Source: an uncultured Halomonas sp. | GTDB taxonomy: Bacteria; Pseudomonadota; Gammaproteobacteria; Pseudomonadales; Halomonadaceae | DNA length: 64,000 bases | Assembly: GCF_947490095.1 (NCBI RefSeq) | Contig: NZ_CANLFS010000012.1 | Span: 1-64,000 of the forward strand | Direction of reading: 5' to 3' | Shown: in pieces, positions 10,001 to 19,404 of the stretch | Numbering within the stretch: position 1 is the stretch's first letter | Layout: every line of letters begins with the position of its first letter | Notes under the pieces: model-generated | The model's input: the letters and a program-made list of their open reading frames with translations, nothing else | Told to the model about the DNA's origin: nothing | The model's database searches: none | Position numbers and translations under genes: made by a program

Positions 10001-10993
10001 GATGGTTCCCTGCAGGCCGCCGAGGAGCTGCTCGGCACCCTGCTCGATATCTCCAAGCTCGACGCCGGCGCCCTCACCCCCAGGCGCAGCCACTTCGCGC
10101 TGGCCGATATCCTCCGCCCCCTGCGGGCCGAGTTCGAGGTGATGGCCGAGAATCGCGGCCTGGACCTGACGGTGGTGTCGACCGCCGGCTGGGTCGACAG
10201 CGACCCTCAGATGCTGCGCCGGATCGTGCAGAACTTCCTGTCCAATGCCATCCGTTACACCCAGGAGGGCCGAGTGCTGCTGGGCTGCCGCCGCCAGGCG
10301 AACCGGCTCTCCATCCAGGTATGGGACTCCGGACCCGGCATTCCCGAGTCCAAGCAGGCGGAGATCTTCCAGGAGTTTCGCCGCCTCGACCAGGCCACGC
10401 GACACAAGGAGAGCGAAAAGGGGCTGGGGCTGGGGCTCTCCATCGCCGATCGCATGAGCCGGGTGCTCGACCACCCCATCACGGTTCGCTCCCGTGAGGG
10501 GCACGGCACTCTGTTTGCGGTCAGCGTGCCGGTGGTCGCCGCCCAGGCCCGGCCGCCCGAGGCGGCGGCCTCACCGCGCCGCGCCGGCAACAAGCTGGCG
10601 GGCACGCGGATACTCTGCATCGACAACGAGAGCCTGATCCTCGAAGGCATGAAGGCGATGCTCTCCGGCTGGGGCTGCGAGGTGTTTACCGCCACCAGCA
10701 TCGGCGGCGCCAAGTCGGTGCTGCGCCACCTCGACGGCGACCCGGACGCGATTCTCGCCGACTACCACCTGGACAACGAAGTCACCGGCCTGATGGCCCT
10801 GGAGGCCCTCGACGAGCGCCTGGAAGGGGCGGTACCCGGCATCGTGATCACCGCCGATCGCACCGAGGAGGTGGCCGAGGAGGTAAGGCGTACCGGCTAT
10901 CAGCTGCTGCTCAAGCCCGTGCGCCCCGCGGCCCTGCGCGCCCTACTCACCCGCACCCTGCAGGCCAGCCGAGCGCCTAGTGGTAAGCCGTAA
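7046..10993 (+). CDS. crbS: SLC5-domain hybrid sensor histidine kinase (CrbS/MxtR type)
   Basis: The 1315-residue inner-membrane protein starts with an SLC5-like transporter domain (about 1-520). Next comes a STAC-like linker (about 535-625), two PAS domains (about 645-760 and 770-890), a coiled coil (about 895-945), a HisKA domain with His953 in SHDLLQPL, an HATPase domain and a C-terminal receiver with Asp1239. This is the CrbS (Vibrio) / MxtR (Pseudomonas) architecture, which controls acs transcription with CrbR. The neighbouring CrbR- and Acs-type genes fit. A GGGGGAA Shine-Dalgarno precedes ATG 7046. The signal sensed is not shown by sequence. Confidence 0.92.
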   Translation: MFAGWLLIAASLLYIAILFGIAWRGDRHARRHGATQRRPVIYSLALAIYCTSWTFHGAVGQASKGGWSFASIYIGPILTILLFWPVLAKMIRVAKHQNVTSIADFIASRYGKTQSLAAFASLVALVGTLPYIALQLKAVATSFSILTVDSDITRAPLFADTAFYVAVVMAVFAILFGTRHTDATEHHEGMIHAVAFESLVKLVAFVALGAYVTWGMFDGLGDLLTRADTQMELQRQLAQQDFGQSFWAQTLLAMLAILCLPRQFHVAVVENTHRDDARTARWLFPLYLLVFAFFVVPLAAASLTLFTGSDVEPDTYVLALPMAADSAWLTLLTFIGGFSAATGMVIVAAVAVSIMISNEIVIPALFRLRWFDTKARDYGRLVLRARRITIGAVLAMAYGFYHLIGELASLASIGMLSFAAAAQFAPALIGGLYWKRGNRLGVIVGMNAGFAIWAYSLLMPAMVGADVLPATWLSGGPLDMAWLSPTSLFGLNVGDDFTHGVMLSLGVNLFCYIFVSQITSQRVVERIQASLFVDSVETRQTSVNRPWTGATTVGDLKVLCERFLGANQVSRAFDDYARRSGKPLEDGTRASIDVIQFTERFLASVLGASSARIVVNSALQGRGIGISDVISIVDEASQVLEFNRALLQATIENINQGISVVDQNLRLVVWNQRYLELFRFPDHLIRVGAPIDKIFRYNAHNGEYGPGDPEEHIQLLLDNIRQGQPHRYVRYRQDGSVLEVQGNPMPGGGFVYTYQDITQQKRVEEALIRSENNIRIYTDNVPALIAYFDKECRYLFTNRAYEQAFGIDRNEVIGRRIQEVISPEMNQERQQWIEGALTGERVSFEVAFNLPEGRRHMLVTYTPHFGDSGAILGFFALYQDITERRMAEIALKETNETLEERVRERTQALSEANAALRQENRVRAEAEQALRQAKQVAEDANASKTRFLAAASHDLLQPLNAARLFTSALAQEVDATDMKRTIGHIDGSLQAAEELLGTLLDISKLDAGALTPRRSHFALADILRPLRAEFEVMAENRGLDLTVVSTAGWVDSDPQMLRRIVQNFLSNAIRYTQEGRVLLGCRRQANRLSIQVWDSGPGIPESKQAEIFQEFRRLDQATRHKESEKGLGLGLSIADRMSRVLDHPITVRSREGHGTLFAVSVPVVAAQARPPEAAASPRRAGNKLAGTRILCIDNESLILEGMKAMLSGWGCEVFTATSIGGAKSVLRHLDGDPDAILADYHLDNEVTGLMALEALDERLEGAVPGIVITADRTEEVAEEVRRTGYQLLLKPVRPAALRALLTRTLQASRAPSGKP

Positions 10994-11133
10994 GCCAGGA
11001 TATCGCCACCGACACTCCCGGCAAGGATTTTCGTACAGCGTAAAGCTTATGACTTATAGCGCCGGGCGAAAGCCCGGCTGGGGTTTTTCGTACAGCGTAC
11101 CGCTTACCGCTCCCGGCAAAGCCGGGTTTACGG
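10979..11133. repeat. Intergenic heptamer-array repeat, copy 2
   Basis: It lies between the convergent crbS and crbR genes. It has only two GTAAGCC units, then the same ATATCGCCACCGACACTCCC core found in the other copies. Two hairpins follow: GCCGGGC-GAAA-GCCCGGC with TGGGGTTTTT (rightward terminator for crbS) and CCCGGC-AAA-GCCGGG. The phrase TACAGCGTA occurs twice. The last crbS codon and stop run directly into the heptamers. Confidence 0.85.
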
Positions 11134-11134
11134 C

Positions 11135-11797
11135 TCAGGATTGGACCTTCGGCGGCTCGACCTCGAGCTTCTGGGCGGCGATCACCGCCTGGGTGCGGGA
11201 GTGCACGCCCAGCTTGCGCAGGATGGCGGTGACGTGGGCCTTGATGGTGGCCTCGGAGACATTGAGTTCGTAGGCGATCTGCTTGTTGAGCAGCCCCTCG
11301 GTCAGCATATTGAGCACCCGGAACTGCTGGGGTGTCAGCGAGGCGATGGCCTCGGCGAACCGGGTCTCCTCTTCATCGGCGTCGCCTATGGCATCGGCCA
11401 GCTCCGCCGGCAGCCAGACCTCGCCGTCGAGGATCTCACCCACCGCCTCGGCGATCAGCTGAAGCGAGGAAGACTTGGGAATAAAGCCGGAGGCGCCGTA
11501 GTCGATGGCGCGGCGCACCACATGGGGCTCATCACTGCCCGAGACCACCGCCACCGGGATATCCGGGGTCTGGCCGCGCAGCTGGATGAGGCCCGAAAAC
11601 CCATGGGCACCGGGCATATGCAGGTCGAGCAGGATCAGGTCGGCATCGGGATGGCGAGTCACCACCTCGGCGGTCGCCTCCATGGTATCGGACTCGACGA
11701 TCTCGGCCTGGGGCGCCAGCTGGCGTAGCGCCTGGGTCAAGGCTGCACGGAACAGCGGATGGTCATCGGCGACGATGAATTTCTGGGCAAAGGCCAT
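11135..11797 (-). CDS. crbR: LuxR-family response regulator (CrbR/ErdR type)
   Basis: The 220-residue protein has a receiver domain with the acidic pair Asp11-Asp12, phospho-acceptor Asp58 in LLDLHMPG and Lys109 in the IPKSSS motif. A C-terminal LuxR-type helix-turn-helix follows (about 150-212, LTPQQFRVLNMLTEGLLNKQIA). It lies tail to tail with the CrbS-type kinase and upstream of nothing else, next to acs. CrbR in Vibrio and ErdR in Pseudomonas activate acs, which fits the context. Its likely targets are the TAGACC-WW-GGTCTA sites seen before acs and the symporter operon (inference). Confidence 0.9.
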   Translation of the reverse strand: MAFAQKFIVADDHPLFRAALTQALRQLAPQAEIVESDTMEATAEVVTRHPDADLILLDLHMPGAHGFSGLIQLRGQTPDIPVAVVSGSDEPHVVRRAIDYGASGFIPKSSSLQLIAEAVGEILDGEVWLPAELADAIGDADEEETRFAEAIASLTPQQFRVLNMLTEGLLNKQIAYELNVSEATIKAHVTAILRKLGVHSRTQAVIAAQKLEVEPPKVQS

Positions 11798-11820
11798 GGA
11801 TTCTCCTCCGGTTCCTCTGG

Positions 11821-11862
11821 CAGCAGGTCTGGCAGCGGGTCTAGCAGCGGGTCTAGCAGCGG
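11821..11862. repeat. 12-base tandem repeat before crbR
   Basis: About 3.5 copies of a 12-base unit, consensus CAGCGGGTCTAG, lie 24-65 bases upstream of the crbR start codon. The first copy has two changes and the last is partial. It overlaps the region expected to hold the crbR leader, so copy-number change could shift promoter-to-start spacing without touching the coding sequence. Confidence 0.8.
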
Positions 11863-11990
11863 GACAACGGCCGCCATGCGGCTCTTTTTCATTTTATGGC
11901 ATGTTACCTCATGGCGGAGGCGATCCCCAAGCGCTGTGCCCTTAGTGTCGACAACATTCATGATGCCCGACAATATTTCCGATAGCCGAC

Positions 11991-12016
11991 AAAAAGCCGG
12001 CCCCGTGGGGCCGGCT
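11991..12016 (-). terminator. Intrinsic terminator of acs
   Basis: On the minus strand a 10-base perfect stem, AGCCGGCCCC with GGGGCCGGCT, is followed immediately by TTTTT. It begins about 38 bases beyond the acs stop codon and is a classic rho-independent terminator. Confidence 0.9.
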
Positions 12017-12054
12017 CGTCGGGCACGCGGCGATAACGCCCTGGTGTCGTGGCC

Positions 12055-14007
12055 TCAGAGGTTGGCGCGATTCTCGATCAGCTCCTCGACCACGCTCGGA
12101 TCCGCCAGGGTGCTGGTATCCCCCAGGCCATCCGTCTCGTTGGCGGCGATCTTGCGCAGGATACGGCGCATGATCTTGCCGGAACGGGTCTTGGGCAGGT
12201 CGGCGGCCCACTGAATGATATCGGGAGACGCGATGGGACCGATCTCGGTGCGAATCCACTTCACGAGCTCCTTCTGGAGTTCGTCGCTCGGCTCGTGACC
12301 GTCGCTGAGGGTCACATAGATATAGATCCCCTGCCCCTTGATATCATGGGGGAAGCCCACCACGGCCGCCTCGGCCACCGCATCATGGGCCACCAGCGCC
12401 GACTCGATCTCGGAGGTCCCCATGCGGTGTCCGGAAACGTTCAGCACGTCATCGACGCGGCCGGTGATCCAGTAGTAGCCATCCTCGTCGCGGCGGCAGC
12501 CATCACCGGTAAAGTACATCCCCGGATAGGTGGAAAAGTAGGTCTGCACAAAGCGCTCATGATCGCCCCAGATGGAGCGTGCGATACCCGGCCAGGCATC
12601 GAGCATCACCAGGTTGCCCTCGGCCTCGCCCTCGAGAAGGTTGCCATTGGTGTCGACGATACCCGGCTGAACGCCGAACAGCGGCAGCGTGGCAGACCCC
12701 GGCTTGAGGTCGGTGGCACCGGGCAGCGGCGACAGCAGGATGCCGCCGTTTTCGGTCTGCCACCAGGTATCGACGATGGGGCACCGGGAATTGCCGATCA
12801 CACGGTAGTACCACTCCCAGGCCTCGGGGTTGATGGGCTCACCCACCGACCCCAGCAGGCGCAGGCTCTCCCGGGTGCTGGAGGCCATGACGTCATCACC
12901 ATGGGCACGCAGGGCGCGAATGGCGGTAGGCGCCGTGTAGAGAATGCTGACCTTGTGCTTGTCGACGACTTCTCCCATGCGGCCGGGCGTCGGATAGTTG
13001 GGCACGCCCTCGAACATCAGGGTGGTGCCACCGTTGGCCAGGGGCCCATAGACGATATAGCTATGGCCGGTGACCCAGCCCACATCCGCCGTGCACCAGT
13101 AGATATCGCCATCGTGATAGTCGAAGACATACTGATGGGTCATGGCGACATGCACCAGATAGCCGCCGGTGGTGTGCTTCATGCCCTTGGGGGCACCGGT
13201 TGAGCCGGAGGTATACAGGATGAACAGCGGGTCCTCGGCACTCATTTCCTCCGCCGGACAGTCGGTAGACTGCCTGGAGACGGCATCGCCGTACCAGAGG
13301 TCACGCCCCTCTTGCCAGTCGACCTCGCCACCGGTGCGCTTGACCACCAGCACGTTTTTACAGACGTCGGTGCCCTCGCGGGTCAGGGCCGCGTCGACGT
13401 TGTCCTTGAGTGGCACCTGCTTGCCGCCACGCACGGATTCATCGGCGGTGATGATCAGCTTGGATTGCGCGCCAATGACACGCTGCGCCACGGCATCCGG
13501 CGAGAAGCCGCCGAACACCACCGAGTGGATCGCCCCGATGCGCGCACAGGCCAGCATGGCCACGGCCGCCTCGGGAATCATCGGCATATACAGGGTCACC
13601 ACATCGCCCTTGCCGATACCCAGTTCCTTGAGCGCATTGGACAGCTGACAGGTTCTGGTGTGCAGGTCTCGATAGGTGATGTGCTGGGACTCGCCGGGAT
13701 CATCGCCCTCCCAGATGATCGCCGTCTGATCGCCCCGGGTCTCCAGGTGACGGTCGAGGCAGTTGGCGCTGGCGTTGAGCGTACCGTCCTCGAACCACCG
13801 GATATCCACGTTGTGCGTATCGAAGGAGGTATTCTTGATGCGTGTCGGCGCCTTGATCCAGTCGAGGCGCTTGGCCTGCTCTTCCCAGAAGCCTTCGGTA
13901 TCCTCGATCGACTGACGATAGAGCGCCTCATACTTGGCCTTGTCGATCCAGGCATTCTTTGCCAGCGCCTCGGGAACCGGATAAATGTTCTTGTGCAGCT
14001 CCGTCAT
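12055..14007 (-). CDS. acs: Acetyl-CoA synthetase
   Basis: Acs activates acetate to acetyl-CoA through acetyl-AMP. The 650-residue protein has the AMP-binding motif [11 protein letters not shown], the WWQTE motif and the C-terminal [11 protein letters not shown], in which Lys611 corresponds to the lysine acetylated by Pat-type enzymes in Salmonella. The start at 14007 (MTELHKN) has AGAGG upstream and matches the usual length of about 650; an in-frame extension to 14127 is rejected. TAGACC-type sites at 14129-14142 and 14204-14217 lie upstream. It works with the nearby symporter and is the expected target of CrbS/CrbR. Confidence 0.97.
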   Translation of the reverse strand: MTELHKNIYPVPEALAKNAWIDKAKYEALYRQSIEDTEGFWEEQAKRLDWIKAPTRIKNTSFDTHNVDIRWFEDGTLNASANCLDRHLETRGDQTAIIWEGDDPGESQHITYRDLHTRTCQLSNALKELGIGKGDVVTLYMPMIPEAAVAMLACARIGAIHSVVFGGFSPDAVAQRVIGAQSKLIITADESVRGGKQVPLKDNVDAALTREGTDVCKNVLVVKRTGGEVDWQEGRDLWYGDAVSRQSTDCPAEEMSAEDPLFILYTSGSTGAPKGMKHTTGGYLVHVAMTHQYVFDYHDGDIYWCTADVGWVTGHSYIVYGPLANGGTTLMFEGVPNYPTPGRMGEVVDKHKVSILYTAPTAIRALRAHGDDVMASSTRESLRLLGSVGEPINPEAWEWYYRVIGNSRCPIVDTWWQTENGGILLSPLPGATDLKPGSATLPLFGVQPGIVDTNGNLLEGEAEGNLVMLDAWPGIARSIWGDHERFVQTYFSTYPGMYFTGDGCRRDEDGYYWITGRVDDVLNVSGHRMGTSEIESALVAHDAVAEAAVVGFPHDIKGQGIYIYVTLSDGHEPSDELQKELVKWIRTEIGPIASPDIIQWAADLPKTRSGKIMRRILRKIAANETDGLGDTSTLADPSVVEELIENRANL

Positions 14008-14103
14008 ACAAGTAAACCTCTTGATCAGAAAGAGAGTCGGTCGAGCGGCCTCCAGCCCCAAACGGACGAGCCCCGCCGGCTCCAAGGAAAGTACAGCCAG
14101 CAT

Positions 14104-14217
14104 ATAGGTCTCTGGGCCACCTTCCATTTAGACCTTGGTAGGAATTTTATTCTCTTTTATATCAATAGCTTACCCAGCACTTTCAAACGCTTCCTCTCCC
14201 AGATAGACCAACGTATG
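14104..14217. promoter_or_regulatory. Candidate CrbR-type sites upstream of acs
   Basis: TAGACCTTGGTAGG at 14129-14142 and TAGACCAACGTATG at 14204-14217 match the palindrome repeated upstream of the actP operon. The second shares 13 consecutive bases (TAGACCAACGTAT) with the actP-side site at 3824. A further half-site AGGTCT lies at about 14105. The distal site falls inside the 3' end of the sprT-like gene. The assignment to CrbR is inference from shared position and regulon. Confidence 0.5.
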
Positions 14218-14730
14218 AGCGCAATGCCGACAGCGATAGGCCCGCCCCCGTGATGCCAGGGCATGCCGACGCGGCGTAAAACCATGCTCGCGACACCCAC
14301 AAGCATAGCGATACGGGGCCGGGCTCGCCCGCTCGGTATCGAAGCGGTGAGTCGTGCGAGGCTCGAGGCCAAAAAGCCGGCGCATCACCGTCTGCCACTC
14401 CCGGCCATGGGGCCGCGCCCGCGGGCCATCTTCCAGATGATGGACCAGCCAGTGCGCCATCTCGTGGGGTACCACCTCGACGAGGAAATCGACCCGATTC
14501 TCGGCATACAGCACCGGATTGAAGCGCAGCCCGCCGCGGCCAAAATGTGCCTGTCCCGCACTCCGCCCCCGCAGGTCGAGCCATACGCCAGGCCTGGGCA
14601 ACCGGGGGTGGACCTCCCGGCACAGTGCGAAGGCATCTGCCACCCGCTCATGCAGGGCGTGTGAGAGGCCGGGGCCCGCGAGAGCGGCAAGCGCTTCGGG
14701 GTCGGGATGGGGCAAGGCGGCAGTCATCAT
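14170..14730 (-). CDS. SprT-like zinc metalloprotease-fold protein
   Basis: The 186-residue protein has the HEMAHW zinc-binding motif in the middle and a C-terminal CGC...CRHC zinc-ribbon-like segment, the SprT/SprT-like arrangement. The family resembles Spartan DNA-protein crosslink proteases, but bacterial SprT function is poorly defined. Two adjacent Met codons (14730 and 14727) can serve as the start and neither has a strong ribosome-binding site. It is divergent from the UPF0149 gene and its 3' end overlaps the upstream region of acs. Family identification is confident; function is not. Confidence 0.85.
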   Translation of the reverse strand: MMTAALPHPDPEALAALAGPGLSHALHERVADAFALCREVHPRLPRPGVWLDLRGRSAGQAHFGRGGLRFNPVLYAENRVDFLVEVVPHEMAHWLVHHLEDGPRARPHGREWQTVMRRLFGLEPRTTHRFDTERASPAPYRYACGCREHGFTPRRHALASRGRAYRCRHCAHTLVYLGEEAFESAG

Positions 14731-14814
14731 GAGTGCTAGAATGGCGACTCGCTCCCTGGGCGTAAAGTCCCTGGCCACCAGCGTAAGCCCGTGAATCAGT
14801 GTGAGAGAACCACA

Positions 14815-15462
14815 ATGTCCGATACCCCACTGCCCGAACCCCTGCTGGACGATGAGCAGCTCGACCGTCTCGACGACTTCCTGGCCTCGGAGCGGGTCTC
14901 CGAGGACGCCCTCGATCTGATCGGCACCCATGGCTTCCTGGTAGCCCTGGCCGTCAGCCCCCGGGAAGTGACACCGGCGGCCTGGGTGGCGGAGCTGTTT
15001 CAGGGCGAGCCGGCGTTCGCCGACGATGCCGAGCGCGAGGCCATTCTCGGCCTGCTGGAGCGGCTGCGCCATAATGCCATTGCCGCCATGGAGCAGGGCC
15101 TGCTGCCGGAACTGCCCTTCGAGCTGACCCTGGAGGGCATTGCGGCGGAAGAAACGCCCGTCGGAGACTGGTGCGCCGGCTTCATGGAGGGAGTGTTCCT
15201 CGACGAGCCGGGCTGGTTTGAAGACGACGAGGAAGCCACCGCCACCCTGCTGCTGCCCTTCATGGCGCTCTCGGGCCTGTTCGACGATGAGCCCGACATG
15301 GCCGAGTTCACGGCTGACACGGCGCGCCTCGAAGGCCTGGTCCGCCAGCTGCCCGAACTGGTACTGGACCTCTATCTGCATTATCGCGTCCCCCCGGAGA
15401 CACCCAAGCCGATGCCACGCAAGAAGAAACCCGCCGGCCGCAAGAAGGGCGGGAAGCGGTAG
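14815..15462 (+). CDS. UPF0149 family protein (YecA/YgfB-like)
   Basis: The 215-residue acidic protein has the UPF0149 pattern with DDFL near the start, GTHGFLVAL, and later WCAGFMEG and FDDEPDM. The tail is lysine-rich (PMPRKKKPAGRKKGGKR) and may contact nucleic acid. The start at 14815 has GAGAG upstream; a slightly longer frame from 14791 is less likely. The stop codon runs almost directly into a long heptamer array. The biochemical role of the family is unknown. Confidence 0.85.
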   Translation: MSDTPLPEPLLDDEQLDRLDDFLASERVSEDALDLIGTHGFLVALAVSPREVTPAAWVAELFQGEPAFADDAEREAILGLLERLRHNAIAAMEQGLLPELPFELTLEGIAAEETPVGDWCAGFMEGVFLDEPGWFEDDEEATATLLLPFMALSGLFDDEPDMAEFTADTARLEGLVRQLPELVLDLYLHYRVPPETPKPMPRKKKPAGRKKGGKR

Positions 15463-15702
<240 letters not shown>

Positions 15703-16824
15703 CTACTTGAGCCGGGTCAGCACGCCGTCGAGGATACCAAACAGCCATTCCCTGCAGCGCTGCAACAGCGGGCGCTTCGCCCAGGCCTGCGGTTCAATCT
15801 CGTGGCTGACGGCGAAGTGGCGCTCGAAGAGCGTGGCCACTTCCTCGGCGAAGCGTCGGTCATCCACCTCCTGGTTGGCCTCCAGGTTCCAGTGCAGGCT
15901 CCAGTGATCGAAGTTGCAGGACCCCAGGCTGACCCAGCCATCGACCAGCGAGAACTTGGCATGGATAAATGTGGGCTGAAACTCGTGGATATGTACCCCG
16001 GCCTTGAGCAGGCGCCCGTAGAAGCGCTGCCCCGCATAGCGCACGCCGGGATGGTCATGGCGTTTGCCGGGCAGCAGCAGGCGCACATCGACGCCCCGGC
16101 GAGCCGCCCGCGCCAGACGTAGGCGCAGGCCGAGGGTGGGCGCGAAATAGGGCGTGCAGATCCAGACCCGCTGGCGTGACGCGGCCATCCGGCCATGCAG
16201 CGAGTGGCGAATCGCCTGGTAACGATAGCCCCGACCCCAGACCACCCGCCCCCGCATGCCGCCATGGCCACCCTCCGCGCGGGGCATCGTCGGAAGCCCG
16301 CGCACCAGGGCCGCCGGCCCGGCACCGCGGGTCAACGGAGAGTCCCATAGGCGACAGAACAAACGCACCCAGTCGGCCACCACCGGCCCCTGGATGCGCA
16401 CCGCCACCTCGTACCAGGCATCGAGAAACTCATCCACGACCCCGAAGCCGCCGGTAAAGGCGAGGCGACCGTCAATGACAACCAGCTTGCGATGGTCACG
16501 GGTCAGATTGCGCGCCAGGGAGTGCAGCCCCAGGGGGTTGAAGAAGCGCAGGGCCAGGCCACCCGCCTGAAGACGCTCACGGTCATGCCTCGACAGCCCC
16601 ATGGCCCCATAACCATCGAGCAACAGGAGCACCGTCACGCCACGCTCGGCGGCCCGGATCAGGGCATCGATCAGCGCCGCGGCCAGGCGCCCGGAGGCCA
16701 TCAGGTAAAGCTCGATCAATATCGAGGCCCGCGCCTGCTCGATGGCGTCGAACATGGCCGGCAGGAAGCGACTCGCCTCCGGCAGAAGTTCGAAATCATT
16801 GCCGCCCCGCCAATTCCCGTGCAT
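15703..16824 (-). CDS. clsB: Cardiolipin synthase, ClsB/YbhO type (phospholipase D family)
   Basis: The 373-residue protein has two PLD motifs: HRKLVVIDGRLAFTGG in the first half and HAKFSLVDGWVSLGSCNFD in the second. It lacks the N-terminal membrane segments of ClsA, which fits ClsB. The family joins phosphatidyl groups to form cardiolipin and may use phosphatidylethanolamine as donor. The start at 16824 is preceded by AGGAGGG. It is divergent from plsB, another phospholipid gene, with 123 bases between. ClsB versus ClsC is assigned on overall pattern only. Confidence 0.85.
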   Translation of the reverse strand: MHGNWRGGNDFELLPEASRFLPAMFDAIEQARASILIELYLMASGRLAAALIDALIRAAERGVTVLLLLDGYGAMGLSRHDRERLQAGGLALRFFNPLGLHSLARNLTRDHRKLVVIDGRLAFTGGFGVVDEFLDAWYEVAVRIQGPVVADWVRLFCRLWDSPLTRGAGPAALVRGLPTMPRAEGGHGGMRGRVVWGRGYRYQAIRHSLHGRMAASRQRVWICTPYFAPTLGLRLRLARAARRGVDVRLLLPGKRHDHPGVRYAGQRFYGRLLKAGVHIHEFQPTFIHAKFSLVDGWVSLGSCNFDHWSLHWNLEANQEVDDRRFAEEVATLFERHFAVSHEIEPQAWAKRPLLQRCREWLFGILDGVLTRLK

Positions 16825-16947
16825 GACGCCCTCCTGTCGGCCGTCTTGTAGGCCTGCGTGACGCCGGGGTCGAATCGCCACTGACCCGCAGGCTCACGAC
16901 GACTATACTGGCCTCTCCTCTCCCTTTCCTGCACTCGAGGCAAACGG

Positions 16948-19404
16948 ATGGCCTTGCTGCACACCCTGACCACTCCCCTGCGCGCGTTGATGACCCGCGT
17001 GATCGCCGCCTGGGTACGGCCACGCCTGATCGAGCCGTCCCCCGATGACCTGGGGATTACCGCCGGCCAGCCGGTGGTCTATGTATTGCCCCGCAACGCC
17101 TGGAGCGACGCCTGGCTGCTCGGCTCCTTGACCTCCCGCCATGGACTGCCTGGCGCCGATCGGCGCTATCGCCTCGCGGGACGCCTGTTTCCCGGCAGCC
17201 TGGCGCTACCGCTGCCACGCCGACAGCGGCGGCGCCCCCCACGCGGCGAACCGCCCTTCGCGGCATTGATCGAACGCCTCGAAGCCGACCCCGACCTCGA
17301 GATACAGCTGGTGCCGGTCAGCATCTTCTGGGGACGCGCGCCGGGCAAGCGGTTCGGCTTCTGGCGCCTGGTTGCCGCCGACAGCTGGCAGCTGACCGGT
17401 CGACTGCGCCGATTACTGGCCGTGCTGGTCAACCGCCGCAACGTGGAGGTCCACTTCGGCGCCCCACTGAGGCTTCGCGACCTCTGTCATGGCCACGAGC
17501 CGGCGCTGACCAACCGCAAGGCGGCGAGGCTGCTGCGCGTGCATTTTCGGCGGATTCGCACCCGGGTACTGGGTCCGGACATCTCCCACCGCCGCACCCT
17601 GATCGAAGGCATGGCGTCGAGCCCCGGGGTCGGCCGAGCCATCGACGAGCTGGCCGGAACGGGTCGCCAGTCGCGGCAACGGCTGAAGCGCCGTGCCCGC
17701 CGCTATGGCCACGAGGTCGCCTCCAACATGACCTATCCGGTGCTGCGCTTCATGGACGGCCTGCTTCGGCGACTGTGGAACAGCCTCTATGACGGCGTCG
17801 ATGTCCATGGCCTGGACGTGATCAAGCCCCTGGCCGAGGACCACACCCTGGTCTATGTGCCCTGTCACCGCAGCCACGTCGACTACCTGCTACTCTCCTA
17901 TGTGCTCTACCAGGAGGGGCTGATGCCCCCGCATATCGCCGCCGGGCGCAATCTGGACATGCCCCTGGTCGGCCCGCTGCTGCGCCGCAGTGGCGCCTTC
18001 TTCCTGCGCCGCAGCTTTCGCGACAACCGCCTGTATGGCGCGGTATTCAACGAATACCTGCATCGCCTGATCGACCGGGGCCATCCCCTGGAGTATTTCA
18101 TGGAGGGCGGCCGTTCGCGCAGCGGTCGCATGCTGCCGGCACGCCCCGGCATGCTGGCCATGACCCTGCGCTCCTTCCTGCGCAGCCATGCGGCCGGCCA
18201 GGGCCAGTCGCTGGCTTTTGTTCCCGTCTATATCGGCTACGAGCGGGTGATCGAAAGCGCCAGCTACCAGCATGAACTGCGCGGAGGCAAGAAGCGCAAG
18301 GAGACCCCGCTGGCGCTGCTGCGAGTGCTGGGCAAGCTGCGCCAGCCCTTCGGTCGCGTCAGCCTGAACATCGGCGAGCCATTGCGCCTGGCCGACTACC
18401 TGGACCACGAGCTGGGCACGCACTGGCGACAGGAGCAGGCCTCACAGCCGGCGTGGCTCAACTCGCTGGTGCCACGCCTGGGCGAGACGCTGAGCCGACG
18501 CATCAATGCCGCCGCCGCCCTCAACCCGGTCAACCTCGTGGCCCTGGTGCTGCTGGCCACTCCTCACCATGCCATCGAGGAACGCCTGCTGGAGCGCCAG
18601 CTGTCACTGCTGGCGGCACTCCAGCAAAGCACGCCGGGTGCCGCCCGGACGAGCCTGACGGCGGGCGAGCCCGCCGAGTGGATCACCCGGGCCCTGTCCC
18701 TGGGCATGATCCAGCGCCGCCAGCATCCCCTGGGCGACATCCTGCTCGCCGATCCTCATCAGGCCGGCCAGCTGGGCTGGTATCGCAATAACGTGCTGCA
18801 TCTCTTCGCCCTGGCCGGACTCACCGCCTTCGCCTTCCGCCACCAGGCGCGGCATACGCTCGACGACCTCGAGACCCTGCTCGTTCCCGGCTGGCCGATT
18901 ATCGCCCGAGAACTGATGGTGCCCACGCCCCCCGACCTGCGCCAGGCCCTGGCGGCGATGCTCGAGGCACTGGTTGAACGGGGACTGCTGGAGCGGGACG
19001 ACCAGGGGGGCTGGCGGCGCATCGATGACCGCCTGGAGGCGGGTGAAAGCATCGAACTGCTGGGTCAGTTGATGCAGCCATCACTGGAGCGAGGCTATCT
19101 GCTGCTCGCCGTCCTGATCGATGCCGGGAGCGAGCGCCTCACGGCCGAGGAGCTGGCCGAGCATAGCCGGTTGCTCGCCGAGCGACTGGCGGTACTCTCG
19201 GGGCTCGACGCCCCGGAGTTCTTCGATACGCGGCTGTTCGTCAGCCTGGTGGAGAGCCTGGAGCTGGAGGGCTGGCTATGGCGCAACGCCGCGGATCGGC
19301 TGACGTTTGATGGGCGGCTGCGCGACGCGGCCAGGCGTTCGCGGCGACTCTTCGACCCGGCGCTGCGCCATCGCCTGCAACTGATCACCCGTCGCGGCGA
19401 CTGA
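16948..19404 (+). CDS. plsB: Glycerol-3-phosphate 1-O-acyltransferase
   Basis: PlsB makes 1-acyl-glycerol-3-phosphate, the first step of phospholipid synthesis, at the inner membrane. The 818-residue length matches the family. The catalytic HX4D motif is CHRSHVDYLL with His307 and Asp312, almost the same numbering as E. coli (306/311), followed by the FFLRRSF and FMEGGRSRSGR motifs. Its stop codon and that of the convergent rsmJ are directly adjacent in a TGATCA palindrome, with no space for a terminator. Confidence 0.97.
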   Translation: MALLHTLTTPLRALMTRVIAAWVRPRLIEPSPDDLGITAGQPVVYVLPRNAWSDAWLLGSLTSRHGLPGADRRYRLAGRLFPGSLALPLPRRQRRRPPRGEPPFAALIERLEADPDLEIQLVPVSIFWGRAPGKRFGFWRLVAADSWQLTGRLRRLLAVLVNRRNVEVHFGAPLRLRDLCHGHEPALTNRKAARLLRVHFRRIRTRVLGPDISHRRTLIEGMASSPGVGRAIDELAGTGRQSRQRLKRRARRYGHEVASNMTYPVLRFMDGLLRRLWNSLYDGVDVHGLDVIKPLAEDHTLVYVPCHRSHVDYLLLSYVLYQEGLMPPHIAAGRNLDMPLVGPLLRRSGAFFLRRSFRDNRLYGAVFNEYLHRLIDRGHPLEYFMEGGRSRSGRMLPARPGMLAMTLRSFLRSHAAGQGQSLAFVPVYIGYERVIESASYQHELRGGKKRKETPLALLRVLGKLRQPFGRVSLNIGEPLRLADYLDHELGTHWRQEQASQPAWLNSLVPRLGETLSRRINAAAALNPVNLVALVLLATPHHAIEERLLERQLSLLAALQQSTPGAARTSLTAGEPAEWITRALSLGMIQRRQHPLGDILLADPHQAGQLGWYRNNVLHLFALAGLTAFAFRHQARHTLDDLETLLVPGWPIIARELMVPTPPDLRQALAAMLEALVERGLLERDDQGGWRRIDDRLEAGESIELLGQLMQPSLERGYLLLAVLIDAGSERLTAEELAEHSRLLAERLAVLSGLDAPEFFDTRLFVSLVESLELEGWLWRNAADRLTFDGRLRDAARRSRRLFDPALRHRLQLITRRGD

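Noticed and set aside
8900..10504. 534-residue frame opposite crbS
   Set aside because: Antisense shadow; the plus strand encodes recognisable PAS, kinase and receiver domains.
14008..14127. N-terminal extension of acs
   Set aside because: The added 40 residues do not resemble acetyl-CoA synthetases, and the Met at 14007 has its own ribosome-binding site.
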